A stretch of DNA of 24,569 nucleotides from assembly GCA_046155605.1 (NCBI GenBank), contig JBJXFQ010000115.1:1-24569 (forward strand), given 5' to 3'. This document shows positions 7,342 through 14,405 of the stretch, one piece after another (position 1 is the first letter of the stretch; each line of letters begins with the position of its first letter). The notes beneath the pieces are model-generated. The model was given only the letters and a program-made list of their open reading frames with translations, did not search any database and was not told the DNA's origin. The position numbers and the translations under genes are program-made. The DNA comes from JAEUIZ01 sp046155605 (lineage in GTDB: Bacteria; Planctomycetota; Phycisphaerae; Phycisphaerales; UBA1924).

Positions 7342-8745
7342 GTGAACGACGCGCGTGTGCAGCCTGTGGATATCGCGGTGGTCGGTGCCGGTGCAGCGGG
7401 GTTGATGGCCTCGATCTGGGCCGGCCGCGCTGCCGACGCGGGTGCGCGGATCGTCGCGCTCGACGGCGCGCGCACGCTGGGGGCCAAGATACTGGTCGCC
7501 GGCGGTGGGCGCTGCAACGTGACCCACGACCATGTAGATGAGCGGGCGTACGCGGGCTCATCGCCAAACGCGATCCGCAAGGTGCTGCGACAGTTCGACG
7601 TGCCGCGCACGATCGGGTTCTTTCGCGAACTGGGCGTCGAACTGAAGCGCGAGGAGACGGGCAAACTGTTTCCGACGACCGACAGCGCGCGCACGGTGCT
7701 GGACGCGCTGCTGCGAGCCACGCGCGAGGCGGGGGTCGAGGTGTGGCATCCGTGGCGGGTCGAACGCATCACGCGCAGGAAAGAAGGCTTCGAGATCGCG
7801 CGGCAGGGTCGAGAGGCGCACGACGCGGAAGCACATGGCGCAGGGTTCCCGCGCACGGAAACGAATCGGAATAACTTACATAGCGAGGAACATCATAAAA
7901 CAGGACTGCGGGACACTGGGCCGCATGGTGCGGGACCAGATGAAACGGGGCTTGTGCTCGCTCGCCGCGTGGTGCTGGCCACCGGCGGGCTCTCGCTGCC
8001 CAAGACGGGCTCCGATGGCGGCGGCTATCGGATGGCCCGCGCGCTGGGGCACACGGTGACGGGGACATATCCGGCGCTAGTGCCGCTGACGTTGCCGCGG
8101 GAGCATCCGTTGTGCGCACTCTCGGGGATCGCGGCACCGGCGACGGTGGAGCTGCGATCGGCGACGGGCAAGCGATTGGTGGCGTTTGAGGGGCCGGTCT
8201 TGTGCGCACATTTCGGGCTCAGTGGCCCGGCGATCCTTGATATCAGCCGATACTGGCTCGCGCGCGGCGGCGGAAGTTCGGACGCGGCGGCGCTGGCCAT
8301 TAACTGGCTCCCCTCGCGCACGCCGACGGCGCTGGACGCGGATCTCGCGGGGCTGAAGAACACGACGCCGCTGCGGTTTCTGGCGGAGCGGCTGCCGGAG
8401 CGGCTGGCGCGGGTGCTGTGCGAGATGGCGGGGGTCGAGGTGGGGTTGCCGGGGCATCAGTTGACGCGCGAACGACGGCGGGCGCTGGCGGACGCGGCGA
8501 CGCAGATGCCGCTGACGGTGACGGGCTCGCGCGGGTACCTGTTTGCGGAGGTGACGGCAGGGGGCGTGCCGCTCTCGGAGGTGCATCTGGAATCGATGGA
8601 GTCGCGCGTGTGCCCGAGGCTGCACCTCTGTGGCGAGATCTGCGACGTGGATGGACGCATCGGCGGATATAACTTTCAGTGGGCGTGGGCGAGCGGATAT
8701 GTCGCGGGAAGTACGGCGCGGCGGATGCTGGCTTCAAATGCGTAA
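7342..8745 (+). CDS. HI0933/BaiN-family NAD(P)/FAD-dependent oxidoreductase
   Basis: A 467-residue flavoprotein of the HI0933-like family (related to BaiN/RdsA; physiological substrate usually unknown). Visible signatures: the dinucleotide-binding VVGAGAAGLMAS at residues 13-24, AGGGRCNVT at 53-61 (a family hallmark), VLATGGLSLPKTGSDGGGY at about 211-229, and the C-terminal CGEICDVDGRIGGYN with FQWAWASG, which closes the FAD site. The start is a GTG at 7342: the flavin motif begins ten residues later, and TACCAT lies five bases upstream with no Shine-Dalgarno. The longer frame from 7204 would overlap the divergent peptidase's 5' end and is unlikely. Residues about 157-204 are an unusual polar, His/Gly/Thr-rich insertion between two core strands. 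Confidence 0.93.
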   Translation: MNDARVQPVDIAVVGAGAAGLMASIWAGRAADAGARIVALDGARTLGAKILVAGGGRCNVTHDHVDERAYAGSSPNAIRKVLRQFDVPRTIGFFRELGVELKREETGKLFPTTDSARTVLDALLRATREAGVEVWHPWRVERITRRKEGFEIARQGREAHDAEAHGAGFPRTETNRNNLHSEEHHKTGLRDTGPHGAGPDETGLVLARRVVLATGGLSLPKTGSDGGGYRMARALGHTVTGTYPALVPLTLPREHPLCALSGIAAPATVELRSATGKRLVAFEGPVLCAHFGLSGPAILDISRYWLARGGGSSDAAALAINWLPSRTPTALDADLAGLKNTTPLRFLAERLPERLARVLCEMAGVEVGLPGHQLTRERRRALADAATQMPLTVTGSRGYLFAEVTAGGVPLSEVHLESMESRVCPRLHLCGEICDVDGRIGGYNFQWAWASGYVAGSTARRMLASNA

Positions 8746-8865
8746 CGGCGGGATGCAAGGTGCGATGGCGTAGTGCATGTGACGCATTCGGTGTCGCGAG
8801 GAAGGCAGAGGAAGGCGAGGGACGCGCCAGCAGCGACACGATGCCACACATTCGCCCGCTCTGGG

Positions 8866-8871
8866 TAGAAT
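8866..8871 (+). promoter_or_regulatory. -10-like TAGAAT six bases before the start of the nuclease-like gene
   Basis: TAGAAT is followed by CTGGAT and the ATG at 8878. There is no Shine-Dalgarno and only a weak -35 (TGCCAC near 8842). It fits the leaderless pattern seen at seven other genes here. Confidence 0.5.
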
Positions 8872-8877
8872 CTGGAT

Positions 8878-9639
8878 ATGGCCAAACTTAGCGGCAGAGA
8901 CATTCAGAGGATCGCCAAACAGATCATCACCGGCACACCCGGCGGAATTCGCTATTCCGTGCTCATACGCCAACTCTCTACCGCGCATCCCGAAACACCC
9001 GTGAACACTATTCACGGCGCGGTGTGGGACCTGGACAAGACCTTTACCGGCGAGATCATCAAGCCCAGTCGAGGGCTTTTCACGGCGAGCCCGAGTGCCA
9101 GCGGAAACGGACCGCCTGTCGTCGTGCCCGGGGCACCCCAGGCGGCTCTGCGAGAGAGCGACTTCTATGAATCGTTCGCAGAGTGGTTGAAGAATGACCT
9201 TGACGAAGCCACCGAGGCCATCGCGCTTGGCGGTGCGGGCCTTCGTAGCAAATGGGGGACTCCAGACGTCGTCGGAACGTTCAAGCCTCTGCCCTCGAAC
9301 CGCGTCAAGTTTGACCTCGAGATAATCTCGGCCGAGGTGAAGGTAAGTCCGACGGAATCGATCACGGCATTCGGACAGGCGACCGCATATAGGCTGTTTT
9401 CTCACAAAGTGTATCTTGTCATGCCTGGCGAGATGCCAGAGGAGGATCAGAGCCGAATTGAAGCGCTCTCGTTGCTGTTCGGCGTGGGATTCGTTCAGTT
9501 CGATCTCAATCCAGACAATCCGCAGTATCGCGTTCGTGTGAGGGCGCAGCGATATTCACCCGACATGTTCTACCTCAATGAGTTTGCGGAGCGCCTGCAC
9601 GATCACAACAAGTCTGCCTTCAATCGCTTGTTTCAATAG
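8878..9639 (+). CDS. Probable winged-helix plus PD-(D/E)XK nuclease-like protein
   Basis: A 253-residue protein, not recognised as a named family. The N-terminus (about residues 1-65: SGRDIQRIAKQII, GGIRYSVLIRQL, TIHGAVWDLDK) looks like a small winged helix-turn-helix of the kind fused to restriction-like enzymes. A Ser/Pro/Gly linker follows at about 70-90. The C-terminal domain has the ordered PD-(D/E)XK pattern: a helix (YESFAEWLKNDLDEA), then GTPDVVG, then SAEVKVS, then a helix with FGQATAYRLFSHKVYLVMP, giving D...EVK plus the Gln often seen in this fold. It could be a stand-alone nuclease or defence or repair factor, or an inactive relative. It stands alone between the flavoprotein and a hairpin-repeat cluster. 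The start is the ATG at 8878, six bases after TAGAAT. Confidence 0.65.
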   Translation: MAKLSGRDIQRIAKQIITGTPGGIRYSVLIRQLSTAHPETPVNTIHGAVWDLDKTFTGEIIKPSRGLFTASPSASGNGPPVVVPGAPQAALRESDFYESFAEWLKNDLDEATEAIALGGAGLRSKWGTPDVVGTFKPLPSNRVKFDLEIISAEVKVSPTESITAFGQATAYRLFSHKVYLVMPGEMPEEDQSRIEALSLLFGVGFVQFDLNPDNPQYRVRVRAQRYSPDMFYLNEFAERLHDHNKSAFNRLFQ

Positions 9640-9657
9640 TGTGGGCGGACTTGACGG

Positions 9658-9679
9658 GTGGCATCGACTTCGATGGCAC
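9658..9679 (-). repeat. Short palindrome flanked by GCCAC
   Basis: CATCGA (9662-9667) and TCGATG (9670-9675) form a palindrome, with GTGGC before it and GGCAC after it. Read on the minus strand it ends in GCCACC, like the GGA-loop repeat family. Confidence 0.45.
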
Positions 9680-9759
9680 GGAGAGACCGTCAATGCCACC
9701 GGCAGTCACAACGAGCGGTTTGCGGCTGTCGAGGATCGGATTCAGTCGTTTGCTGGCCA

Positions 9760-9782
9760 GAGGAAGGGGAAGCCCCTTCCTC
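9760..9782. repeat. Perfect 10-bp stem hairpin
   Basis: GAGGAAGGGG (9760-9769), loop AAG, CCCCTTCCTC (9773-9782). Strong stem but no T-run on either side. It lies about 120 bp downstream of the nuclease-like gene's stop. Confidence 0.65.
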
Positions 9783-9813
9783 CGGACCTCCATCCCCAGA
9801 AGGACAAAGACAC

Positions 9814-9832
9814 GGCGCCGCGCGCCGGCGCC
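9814..9832. repeat. GC-only hairpin
   Basis: GGCGCCG (9814-9820) and CGGCGCC (9826-9832) around CGCGC form a perfect 7-bp stem inside the hairpin cluster. Confidence 0.5.
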
Positions 9833-9869
9833 CTCCGACGGATGGCTTGGAAACATCTGCGGTCTCGTG

Positions 9870-9899
9870 CCATCGAAGTCCGCTTTGGTACTTCGATGG
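9870..9899. repeat. Perfect 10-bp stem hairpin with GTG flank
   Basis: CCATCGAAGT (9870-9879) and ACTTCGATGG (9890-9899) with a 10-base loop. It is preceded by CGTG. The arm shares CATCGAAGT with the palindrome at 9658-9679 (read on the minus strand), which suggests related elements. Confidence 0.65.
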
Positions 9900-9960
9900 T
9901 GTTGTGTTCTCGAGCATCGACGTCGCCGCGGCTGTGGCACCGGGGCACTCGACAGAACGC

Positions 9961-9991
9961 ACCGACTTCGCAAAGCCGAAGTCGGTGGCAC
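9961..9991. repeat. Perfect 10-bp stem hairpin followed by GGCAC
   Basis: ACCGACTTCG (9961-9970) and CGAAGTCGGT (9977-9986) around CAAAGC, then GGCAC (9987-9991). Confidence 0.65.
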
Positions 9992-10033
9992 GCGATCGAA
10001 GAGTAGAGAAGGAGCAGGGGAGAAGGGGTAGTC

Positions 10034-10057
10034 ACCGGTCTGGAGGCCGGTGCCACC
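10034..10057 (+). repeat. Hairpin repeat unit, GCCACC tail
   Basis: ACCGGTC (10034-10040), loop TGGA, GGCCGGT (10045-10051) with one wobble pair, then GCCACC (10052-10057). Same family as the units at 43 and 10688, with a different stem. Confidence 0.65.
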
Positions 10058-10073
10058 ACAGAGCAGAGAAGAC

Positions 10074-10096
10074 ACAGGCGGGACGCCTACACCACC
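10074..10096 (+). repeat. Decayed hairpin repeat unit
   Basis: ACAGGCG (10074-10080), loop GGA, CGCCTAC, then ACCACC. Five of seven stem pairs remain. The left arm and loop are identical to the units at 302 and 10688. Confidence 0.6.
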
Positions 10097-10170
10097 AAAG
10101 CACGGATCGCAGCAAGGACGCGACATACGCAAGAAGTCGCCCCGGAGGTGCGACCTACCCAAGAACGGCC

Positions 10171-10611
10171 TCACGAACTCGCCGTCTGCTTCACGAGCGC
10201 GGCGATCTTCGTCTCTTCAGCGGCGGTCAGCTCGTTGATGGCGAACGCCGTCGGCCACATCGCGCCTTTGTCGAGGTTGGCCGCGTCGCTGAAGGCGAAC
10301 GTTGCGTACCTCGTCTTGAACTTCTGCGCGGCCTGGAAGAAGCAGACGACCTTGCCGTCGCTGTTGGCGTAGGCGGGCATGCCGTACCAGAGTTTCGGCG
10401 TGAGGGAGGGCGCGACGGCCGTGACGATCGCATGGAGCCGCTCACCGAGGGTGCGGTCGGGCTTGGGCATCGCGGCGATTGTGGCGAGCACGGTGGCGTC
10501 GCCCTCGGCCCGGGCCTTGCTCGCGCGAGCCTCGGCCTTGAGTTCCTGCGCGCGCTCCTTCATCGCAGCGCGCTCTTCGGCGGTGAAGGTGGACGACTTC
10601 TTGCGGGCCAT
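10171..10611 (-). CDS. DUF1801/YdhG-like small protein
   Basis: A 146-residue protein resembling DUF1801 (YdhG/Fra-type) proteins, whose biochemical role is poorly defined. The core runs from GDATVLATIAAM through RLHAIVTAVAPSL, the signature PKLWYGMPAYAN and VVCFFQAAQKFKTRYATFAF to the C-terminal ELTAAEETKIAALV helix. The N-terminal 40 residues are a charged Lys/Glu/Ala helix (FTAEERAAMKERAQELKAEAR). I chose the ATG at 10611, with GGAG about ten bases upstream. The frame is open to 10689, but that extension runs toward the hairpin repeat at 10688-10710 and looks non-coding. It is divergent from the DinB-type gene. Confidence 0.85.
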   Translation of the reverse strand: MARKKSSTFTAEERAAMKERAQELKAEARASKARAEGDATVLATIAAMPKPDRTLGERLHAIVTAVAPSLTPKLWYGMPAYANSDGKVVCFFQAAQKFKTRYATFAFSDAANLDKGAMWPTAFAINELTAAEETKIAALVKQTASS

Positions 10612-10687
10612 GGCGTGTGCTCCAGTAACTTTGAGAGCGAAAAATCGATCCGAGCGTAGCGGTTGCAGGACGCAACGGCTTGTCCGC

Positions 10688-10710
10688 ACAGGCGGGACGC
10701 CTGTGCCACC
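10688..10710 (+). repeat. Hairpin repeat unit, perfect 7-bp stem, GGA loop, GCCACC tail
   Basis: ACAGGCG (10688-10694), GGA, CGCCTGT (10698-10704), GCCACC (10705-10710). This is the best-preserved member of the family in the window. It sits between two divergent genes. Confidence 0.75.
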
Positions 10711-10767
10711 GCCGCACTCCCCGTCAGAACCGGCACGGCGAGCTCGAACGCGGCGTCGTTCGTGCCG

Positions 10768-10773
10768 TAGACT
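10768..10773 (+). promoter_or_regulatory. -10-like TAGACT five bases before the DinB-type start
   Basis: TAGACT, then CCGCC, then the ATG at 10779, with no Shine-Dalgarno. A possible -35 (TCGAAC at 10744) is poor. Fits the leaderless pattern. Confidence 0.45.
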
Positions 10774-10778
10774 CCGCC

Positions 10779-11252
10779 ATGAGCATCATCGCGATGATTG
10801 ATCGTTACGCGGCGGGGGCCGAGTTGCCGGCGCGGGCGATCGCGGGGCTTTCGCCCGCCGACCTGAACGCGTTCCCGATTCCCGGCACCTGGTCGATCCA
10901 GCAGATCATCGTGCATCTGATGGATAGCGACCTGATCGCGTCGGATCGGATGAAGCGCGTAGCGGCGGAGAACGTGCCGCTGATCGTGAACTATGACGAG
11001 TCGGCGTTCATCCGAAATCTCGCGCCCGAGCGCGTGGACCCGGCGATGGCGTGCGAGGTCTTCCGCATGAATCGGTTGCTGACGACGCAGGTCTTGCGGG
11101 CGCTGCCCGCGGCGGCGTTCGAGAAGTACGGCGTTCACAGCCTCAATGGGAAGCGGACGCTGGCGGACCTGGTCGGCGGCTATGCGGATCACCTAGACGG
11201 GCACCTGAAGCATGTGTACGAGAAGCGGCGGCTGCTTGGCAAGCCACTGTGA
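10779..11252 (+). CDS. DinB/YfiT-like four-helix metal-dependent protein
   Basis: A 157-residue protein of the DinB superfamily, four-helix bundles that bind a divalent metal and often act as thiol-dependent transferases; no specific substrate can be read from the sequence. It begins with MIDRYAAGAELPARAI, followed by the family-typical PGTWSIQQIIVHLMDSD. The likely three-His metal site is His46 (VHLMD) plus His138 and His142 (YADHLDGHLKH). The start is the ATG at 10779, because the family's first helix begins immediately. The frame is open further upstream, but through a hairpin repeat. The cysteine dioxygenase gene follows on the same strand after about 100 bp with its own -10-like motif. 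Confidence 0.85.
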   Translation: MSIIAMIDRYAAGAELPARAIAGLSPADLNAFPIPGTWSIQQIIVHLMDSDLIASDRMKRVAAENVPLIVNYDESAFIRNLAPERVDPAMACEVFRMNRLLTTQVLRALPAAAFEKYGVHSLNGKRTLADLVGGYADHLDGHLKHVYEKRRLLGKPL

Positions 11253-11338
11253 TCGGGTGCGATAACCGCTTTGCGTCTCGGGCCTTTGCAGCAAGGTCCG
11301 TGTCACGGTTGATGGCGCTATGAGTTCGGCCCGCACCG

Positions 11339-11347
11339 TGGTATCAT
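11339..11347 (+). promoter_or_regulatory. Extended -10 upstream of cysteine dioxygenase
   Basis: TGG followed by TATCAT (11342-11347), a TGn-extended -10, with nine bases to the ATG at 11357. The predicted transcript starts within a few bases of the start codon. Confidence 0.5.
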
Positions 11348-11356
11348 GGCGTTGCC

Positions 11357-11929
11357 ATGCCTGCCACCACTGCTGACGTTTCTGGTTGTACCGCGGCGAC
11401 GCGCTATCCGAAGTTGGCGTCGGTGATCGAGTATTTGGATTCGCTGACGGGCCGGGCCGACCTTGATGTGCTCTCGCGGTTGCTGGCGAAGACGACGCTG
11501 ACGCGGGCCGATGTGTCGGCGGCGTGCTGCTTTGGCGAAGGCAGTTATCGCCGCAATACGGTGGCGCGATCGGCGTGGTACGAACTGTTGATCCTGTGCT
11601 GGCGGAGCGGGCATGTGACGCCGATCCATGACCACCAGGGCGTGAGTTGCGCGTTCCGGGTGATCGAGGGCGATGGGACGGAGATTCGGTTCCGAATGAC
11701 GGAATCGGGCTTGATCTGCCCGGTCGCGACGATTCCGATGCCGCCTGGATATGTGTGCGCGGCGGCGGACGCAGACATCCATCAGGTGGCGAACATGCAG
11801 CCGCCGGGGACGGATTTGGTGACGATGCATATCTACTCGCCACCGATCGCGAAGATGAGGACGTACAAGTTCACGACGAGCATCGGGGCGGAGGGTTGCG
11901 ATGCGTATGCGGCACCACGGGAGTGCTGA
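11357..11929 (+). CDS. Cysteine dioxygenase type I
   Basis: A 190-residue cupin-fold non-heme iron enzyme that oxidises L-cysteine to cysteine sulfinate with O2. All key residues are visible: iron ligands His91 and His93 in PIHDHQG and His142 in DIHQVAN; Cys98 in GVSCAFRV and Tyr160 in HIYSPP, the pair that forms the thioether crosslink in animal enzymes; and the Arg-rich YRRNTV upstream, which in the family binds the substrate carboxylate. Length matches the family. It is a cytoplasmic step in cysteine breakdown or control of the cysteine pool. The stop codon abuts the stop of the convergent serine hydrolase with no gap. Confidence 0.93.
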   Translation: MPATTADVSGCTAATRYPKLASVIEYLDSLTGRADLDVLSRLLAKTTLTRADVSAACCFGEGSYRRNTVARSAWYELLILCWRSGHVTPIHDHQGVSCAFRVIEGDGTEIRFRMTESGLICPVATIPMPPGYVCAAADADIHQVANMQPPGTDLVTMHIYSPPIAKMRTYKFTTSIGAEGCDAYAAPREC

Positions 11930-13297
11930 TCACCGCTTGAGGGTGACATCGATCGCCTTGCCATCGCGTTGGATGCCGAGCGTGACCGTGGACTCGCGGA
12001 GCGCCTCGGCGCGCTTGCCCTCGGAGAGGTCCTTGAGCGGGGTGCCGTTGATGGCGACGACCTCGTCGCCGGCGAGCAGCCCTGATTTCTCGGCGCTGCT
12101 TCCCTCGACGATCTCGCGGATGGACCAACTGTCCTGCTCGATGGCGAGGACGAATCCCCAGCGCGGGCTCTTGGGCGGGTTGCCTTGGGGCACCTGAATC
12201 GCGCGTGGGCCGCCGCCCTGCGCGGGCGCGTCGTCGGCGAGCGCGACGCGGATGGCCTCGACGGCGTCGGCGCAGAGGTCGTCGGACTCGCCCGCGTTGC
12301 TGAGCACGGCGATTCCCAGCCGAAGGCGTGGCCAGATGGCGAACGCCGCGGTGTAATGCCCGTCGCCTCCGAAGAACATCTGCGGCGAGCCGGGGTCTCC
12401 CTGGTCGCCGGGGCCGGATTCCACAATGAGCCGAGCGGTTGCCTCGGAGAGCCCGCCGACGGCACGGCCGGCCTGCAGATCGGCGTATGCGGCGGCGAAT
12501 CGGGCGAAGTCAGCGGGCGTGGCCTTGACGCCACCTGCCGGCGCCATCGCGGCAAGCCCGGCCATCGCACGCGGGGCGACGCGGTAGCCATCGGGTCCGC
12601 GCAGGTGGCCTTTGGGCTGGCGTGCGGCGTCGGGCTCGCGGCCGGCGATTGAGTTCGTCATGCCCAGCGTCGCCAGCACCTCTTCCTGAACGAGAGCCTC
12701 CCAGGCCTTGCCCGTGCGGGTCTCGGCAGCGACCGCCGCGACGCAGAATCCCGCGTTGGAGTATTCGAAGAGCGTTCCCGGATCGGCCACGGGTGGCTCT
12801 TGGAGCACATGCGCCACGAACGCGGCGCGCTGCGTTTCTGGCGTGCCTTTGAGTTCGAAGAGAATCGGTGTGATCCGCGGACCGATCTCGGTGTAGGGCT
12901 GGATTCCAGCGCGATGAGCCAAGACCTGCGTGAGGGTCGCGTCGCGATAGACGGGCCGCATCTTGATCGTGGGCAGGAGTGTCGCGAGCGTCGCCTTGGG
13001 ATCAATCAGGCCACGCTCGGCGAGGCGACCGATCATGAACCGCGTCATGGGCTTGGTGCAGGAGCCCGTGGGCCATCGGTCCTCGATGGTGGCCGGCACG
13101 GGTTCGCCCTCCGGGACGAGCGCACGCACGCCGCTGACCCCGACGCCCAGAAGCCGGCCGTCCCGGACGACTCCCGCGGCAACGGCGGGTGCCTTGTGAC
13201 GCTTGCGCACGTCGTCGAGCGCGGCGCGAAGGTCCGCGGGCTGGGCCAATGCGTGGAATGGCGCGAGGACGAGGACGGCGAGGCAGGCACGCAACAT
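11930..13297 (-). CDS. Secreted beta-lactamase-fold serine hydrolase with C-terminal PDZ
   Basis: A 455-residue exported protein (signal peptide LAVLVLAPFHALA, cut before QPADL). It is a class C beta-lactamase/penicillin-binding-protein-fold serine hydrolase: nucleophile motif Ser79-Cys-Thr-Lys82, second motif Tyr179-Ser-Asn181, and a third-motif equivalent at GHYT (His314). A PDZ-like domain occupies about residues 375-455 (WSIREIVEGSSAEKSGLLAGDEVVAING), an uncommon pairing that suggests binding of peptide ends or of a protein partner. The substrate could be a peptide, an ester or cell-wall material and is not decided by sequence. The start is well supported: GAGGAG about eight bases before the ATG. 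It lies 60 bp downstream of a two-gene membrane-protein operon. Confidence 0.9.
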   Translation of the reverse strand: MLRACLAVLVLAPFHALAQPADLRAALDDVRKRHKAPAVAAGVVRDGRLLGVGVSGVRALVPEGEPVPATIEDRWPTGSCTKPMTRFMIGRLAERGLIDPKATLATLLPTIKMRPVYRDATLTQVLAHRAGIQPYTEIGPRITPILFELKGTPETQRAAFVAHVLQEPPVADPGTLFEYSNAGFCVAAVAAETRTGKAWEALVQEEVLATLGMTNSIAGREPDAARQPKGHLRGPDGYRVAPRAMAGLAAMAPAGGVKATPADFARFAAAYADLQAGRAVGGLSEATARLIVESGPGDQGDPGSPQMFFGGDGHYTAAFAIWPRLRLGIAVLSNAGESDDLCADAVEAIRVALADDAPAQGGGPRAIQVPQGNPPKSPRWGFVLAIEQDSWSIREIVEGSSAEKSGLLAGDEVVAINGTPLKDLSEGKRAEALRESTVTLGIQRDGKAIDVTLKR

Positions 13298-13357
13298 GGG
13301 GACGCTCCTCCGGCTCCGCTGCCCTTGGAGATGCGCGCCCGAGGCCGACCCGTCGCC

Positions 13358-13651
13358 TTATGGCATCGGGGCGATGCGCGGCAGGACGTACTCGAGGAAA
13401 ACAAAGACGCCCGCGCCGAGCATCACCATGGCCGCGACGATCTGCCACGTCATGATGATGACTTGGCGGCCGAAGGCGGTGAGGCTTGAGAGATCCTTCA
13501 TGCGGACGGCGCGATAGGAGAACGCGACGCCCATCGCCAGCGGGACAAGAAAGGCCCACCAATACGCATTGAGGCTGAGGGGATCGAGGAAGGGCCGCCA
13601 AGCCAAAAGCGGGCAAGGTGTGAGCGAGCCGGCCAGAAGCGAGGGCAGCAT
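13358..13651 (-). CDS. Small membrane protein, unknown
   Basis: A 97-residue protein with two strong hydrophobic segments (YWWAFLVPLAMGVAF and QIVAAMVMLGAGVFVFLEYV) and a weaker one at the N-terminus. A short cytoplasmic-looking loop with RMKDLSSLTAFGRQ separates the first two. I recognise no family. Its ATG overlaps the TGA of the upstream membrane protein by one base (TGATG), which is strong evidence for translational coupling and a joint function. It looks like a helper or accessory subunit. Confidence 0.75.
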   Translation of the reverse strand: MLPSLLAGSLTPCPLLAWRPFLDPLSLNAYWWAFLVPLAMGVAFSYRAVRMKDLSSLTAFGRQVIIMTWQIVAAMVMLGAGVFVFLEYVLPRIAPMP

Positions 13652-14223
13652 CAGGAGCGCCTCGGGGCGTGCATGCCCGCGTCGATGATGGCGATGAGGT
13701 TGAGCATCCCGGCGACGGCGATGAACAGGGTGCCGAGTTCGTTCATGCGGCCGATGGACTTGGAGATGAAGGGCTTCTCATCGGGGCGTGCGGCGCGGGC
13801 CTGCCCGGTGGCGGGGTCGCGGACCTCGTCGGGGCGAGGGGTGCGGAACTTGTCCACAGGCCGTACACCGGCGCGGGTGCGCTCGTTCACTCGGTCACGC
13901 ACCTTGCCGTAGGTCTGGTTGATGTGATCGACACCGATGACGATCGGCCCGACGAGGACTTGTCCGGCGAACCAGATGGAGTCCTCGCGGCGATCAACGG
14001 AGTCGATGCCGCCGATGAGGAGGCCCATGATCGTGGTGCCGAGGATGCCGATGGCGATGAGGGCGGCGCGGCGGGTCTGGCCGTGGAGATAATGGCCCGC
14101 GCCTGGGAGGAGCCACGCGGCGAAGGCGGCGAGCGGAGCGAACTGCTCGGGCTCGGCTGGGGGCGCTTCGACTTTGGGCGCTTGGAGGGGGGTGGCGGAA
14201 GGTGATGAAGAAGGGATGGGCAT
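13651..14223 (-). CDS. Membrane protein of planctomycete type (possibly DUF6677-like)
   Basis: About 190 residues. A Pro/Ser/Ala-rich N-terminus leads into a first membrane segment with a small-residue motif (FAAWLLPGAGHYLHGQTRRAA), then a second (IAIGILGTTIMGLLIGG) and a third (FAGQVLVGPIVIGV). A charged loop follows (about 95-150), then a last segment near the C-terminus (LGTLFIAVAGMLNLIAIID). The LPGAGHYL-hydrophobic pattern resembles TM2-like/DUF6677 proteins, but I am not certain. I prefer the ATG at 14223; a GTG at 14289 gives a 212-residue form without a Shine-Dalgarno. It is coupled to the next gene by a one-base overlap, and together they lead toward the serine hydrolase. Confidence 0.75.
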   Translation of the reverse strand: MPIPSSSPSATPLQAPKVEAPPAEPEQFAPLAAFAAWLLPGAGHYLHGQTRRAALIAIGILGTTIMGLLIGGIDSVDRREDSIWFAGQVLVGPIVIGVDHINQTYGKVRDRVNERTRAGVRPVDKFRTPRPDEVRDPATGQARAARPDEKPFISKSIGRMNELGTLFIAVAGMLNLIAIIDAGMHAPRRS

Positions 14224-14314
14224 CGGGTTGACGGTCGCGGGGAGGTGGACAAGGATCGGGGCCGGTGGCAGCCCCTCGGAGCCCTCCACGCGAACGGCGC
14301 GGATGGAGGGGGGG

Positions 14315-14342
14315 TTGACAGGGCCGGAACAGTCAGTAGTGT
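14315..14342 (+). promoter_or_regulatory. Promoter with consensus TTGACA for the acidic protein gene
   Basis: TTGACA (14315-14320), 16-base spacer, TAGTGT (14337-14342). It gives a leader of about 57 bases, with GGAGG eight bases before the ATG at 14406. Confidence 0.5.
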
Positions 14343-14405
14343 ACCGGCGCGCGGCGGGTCGCGAGGCCGGATGTGGAACAAGGGAAGCCGCTGGAGGGCG
14401 CGCCG

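Larger units (their letters stand above)
9640..10140. other. Gene-free interval packed with hairpin repeats
   Basis: About 500 bp with no credible gene; open frames on both strands are low-complexity and run through the repeats. It holds at least seven inverted repeats: 9662-9675, 9760-9782, 9814-9832, 9870-9899, 9961-9986, 10034-10051 and 10074-10090. Several are next to a GTGCCAC or GTGGCAC motif. It may be an accumulation site for small non-autonomous repeat elements. Confidence 0.65.

Noticed and set aside
7218..7567. Longer N-terminus for the metallopeptidase, starting at 7567
   Set aside because: It would overlap the divergent flavoprotein gene and place about 110 Arg/Pro-rich residues before the signal peptide. 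The promoter and AGGAGG point to 7217 instead.
9640..10140. CRISPR array
   Set aside because: The repeats are hairpins with differing sequences and irregular spacing, with no constant direct repeat and no cas genes nearby.
9658..10659. 333-codon open frame on the + strand across the hairpin cluster
   Set aside because: It runs through several hairpin repeats and antisense to the DUF1801-type gene, has low-complexity Arg/Gly/His-rich content and no start signal. High GC makes such frames common.
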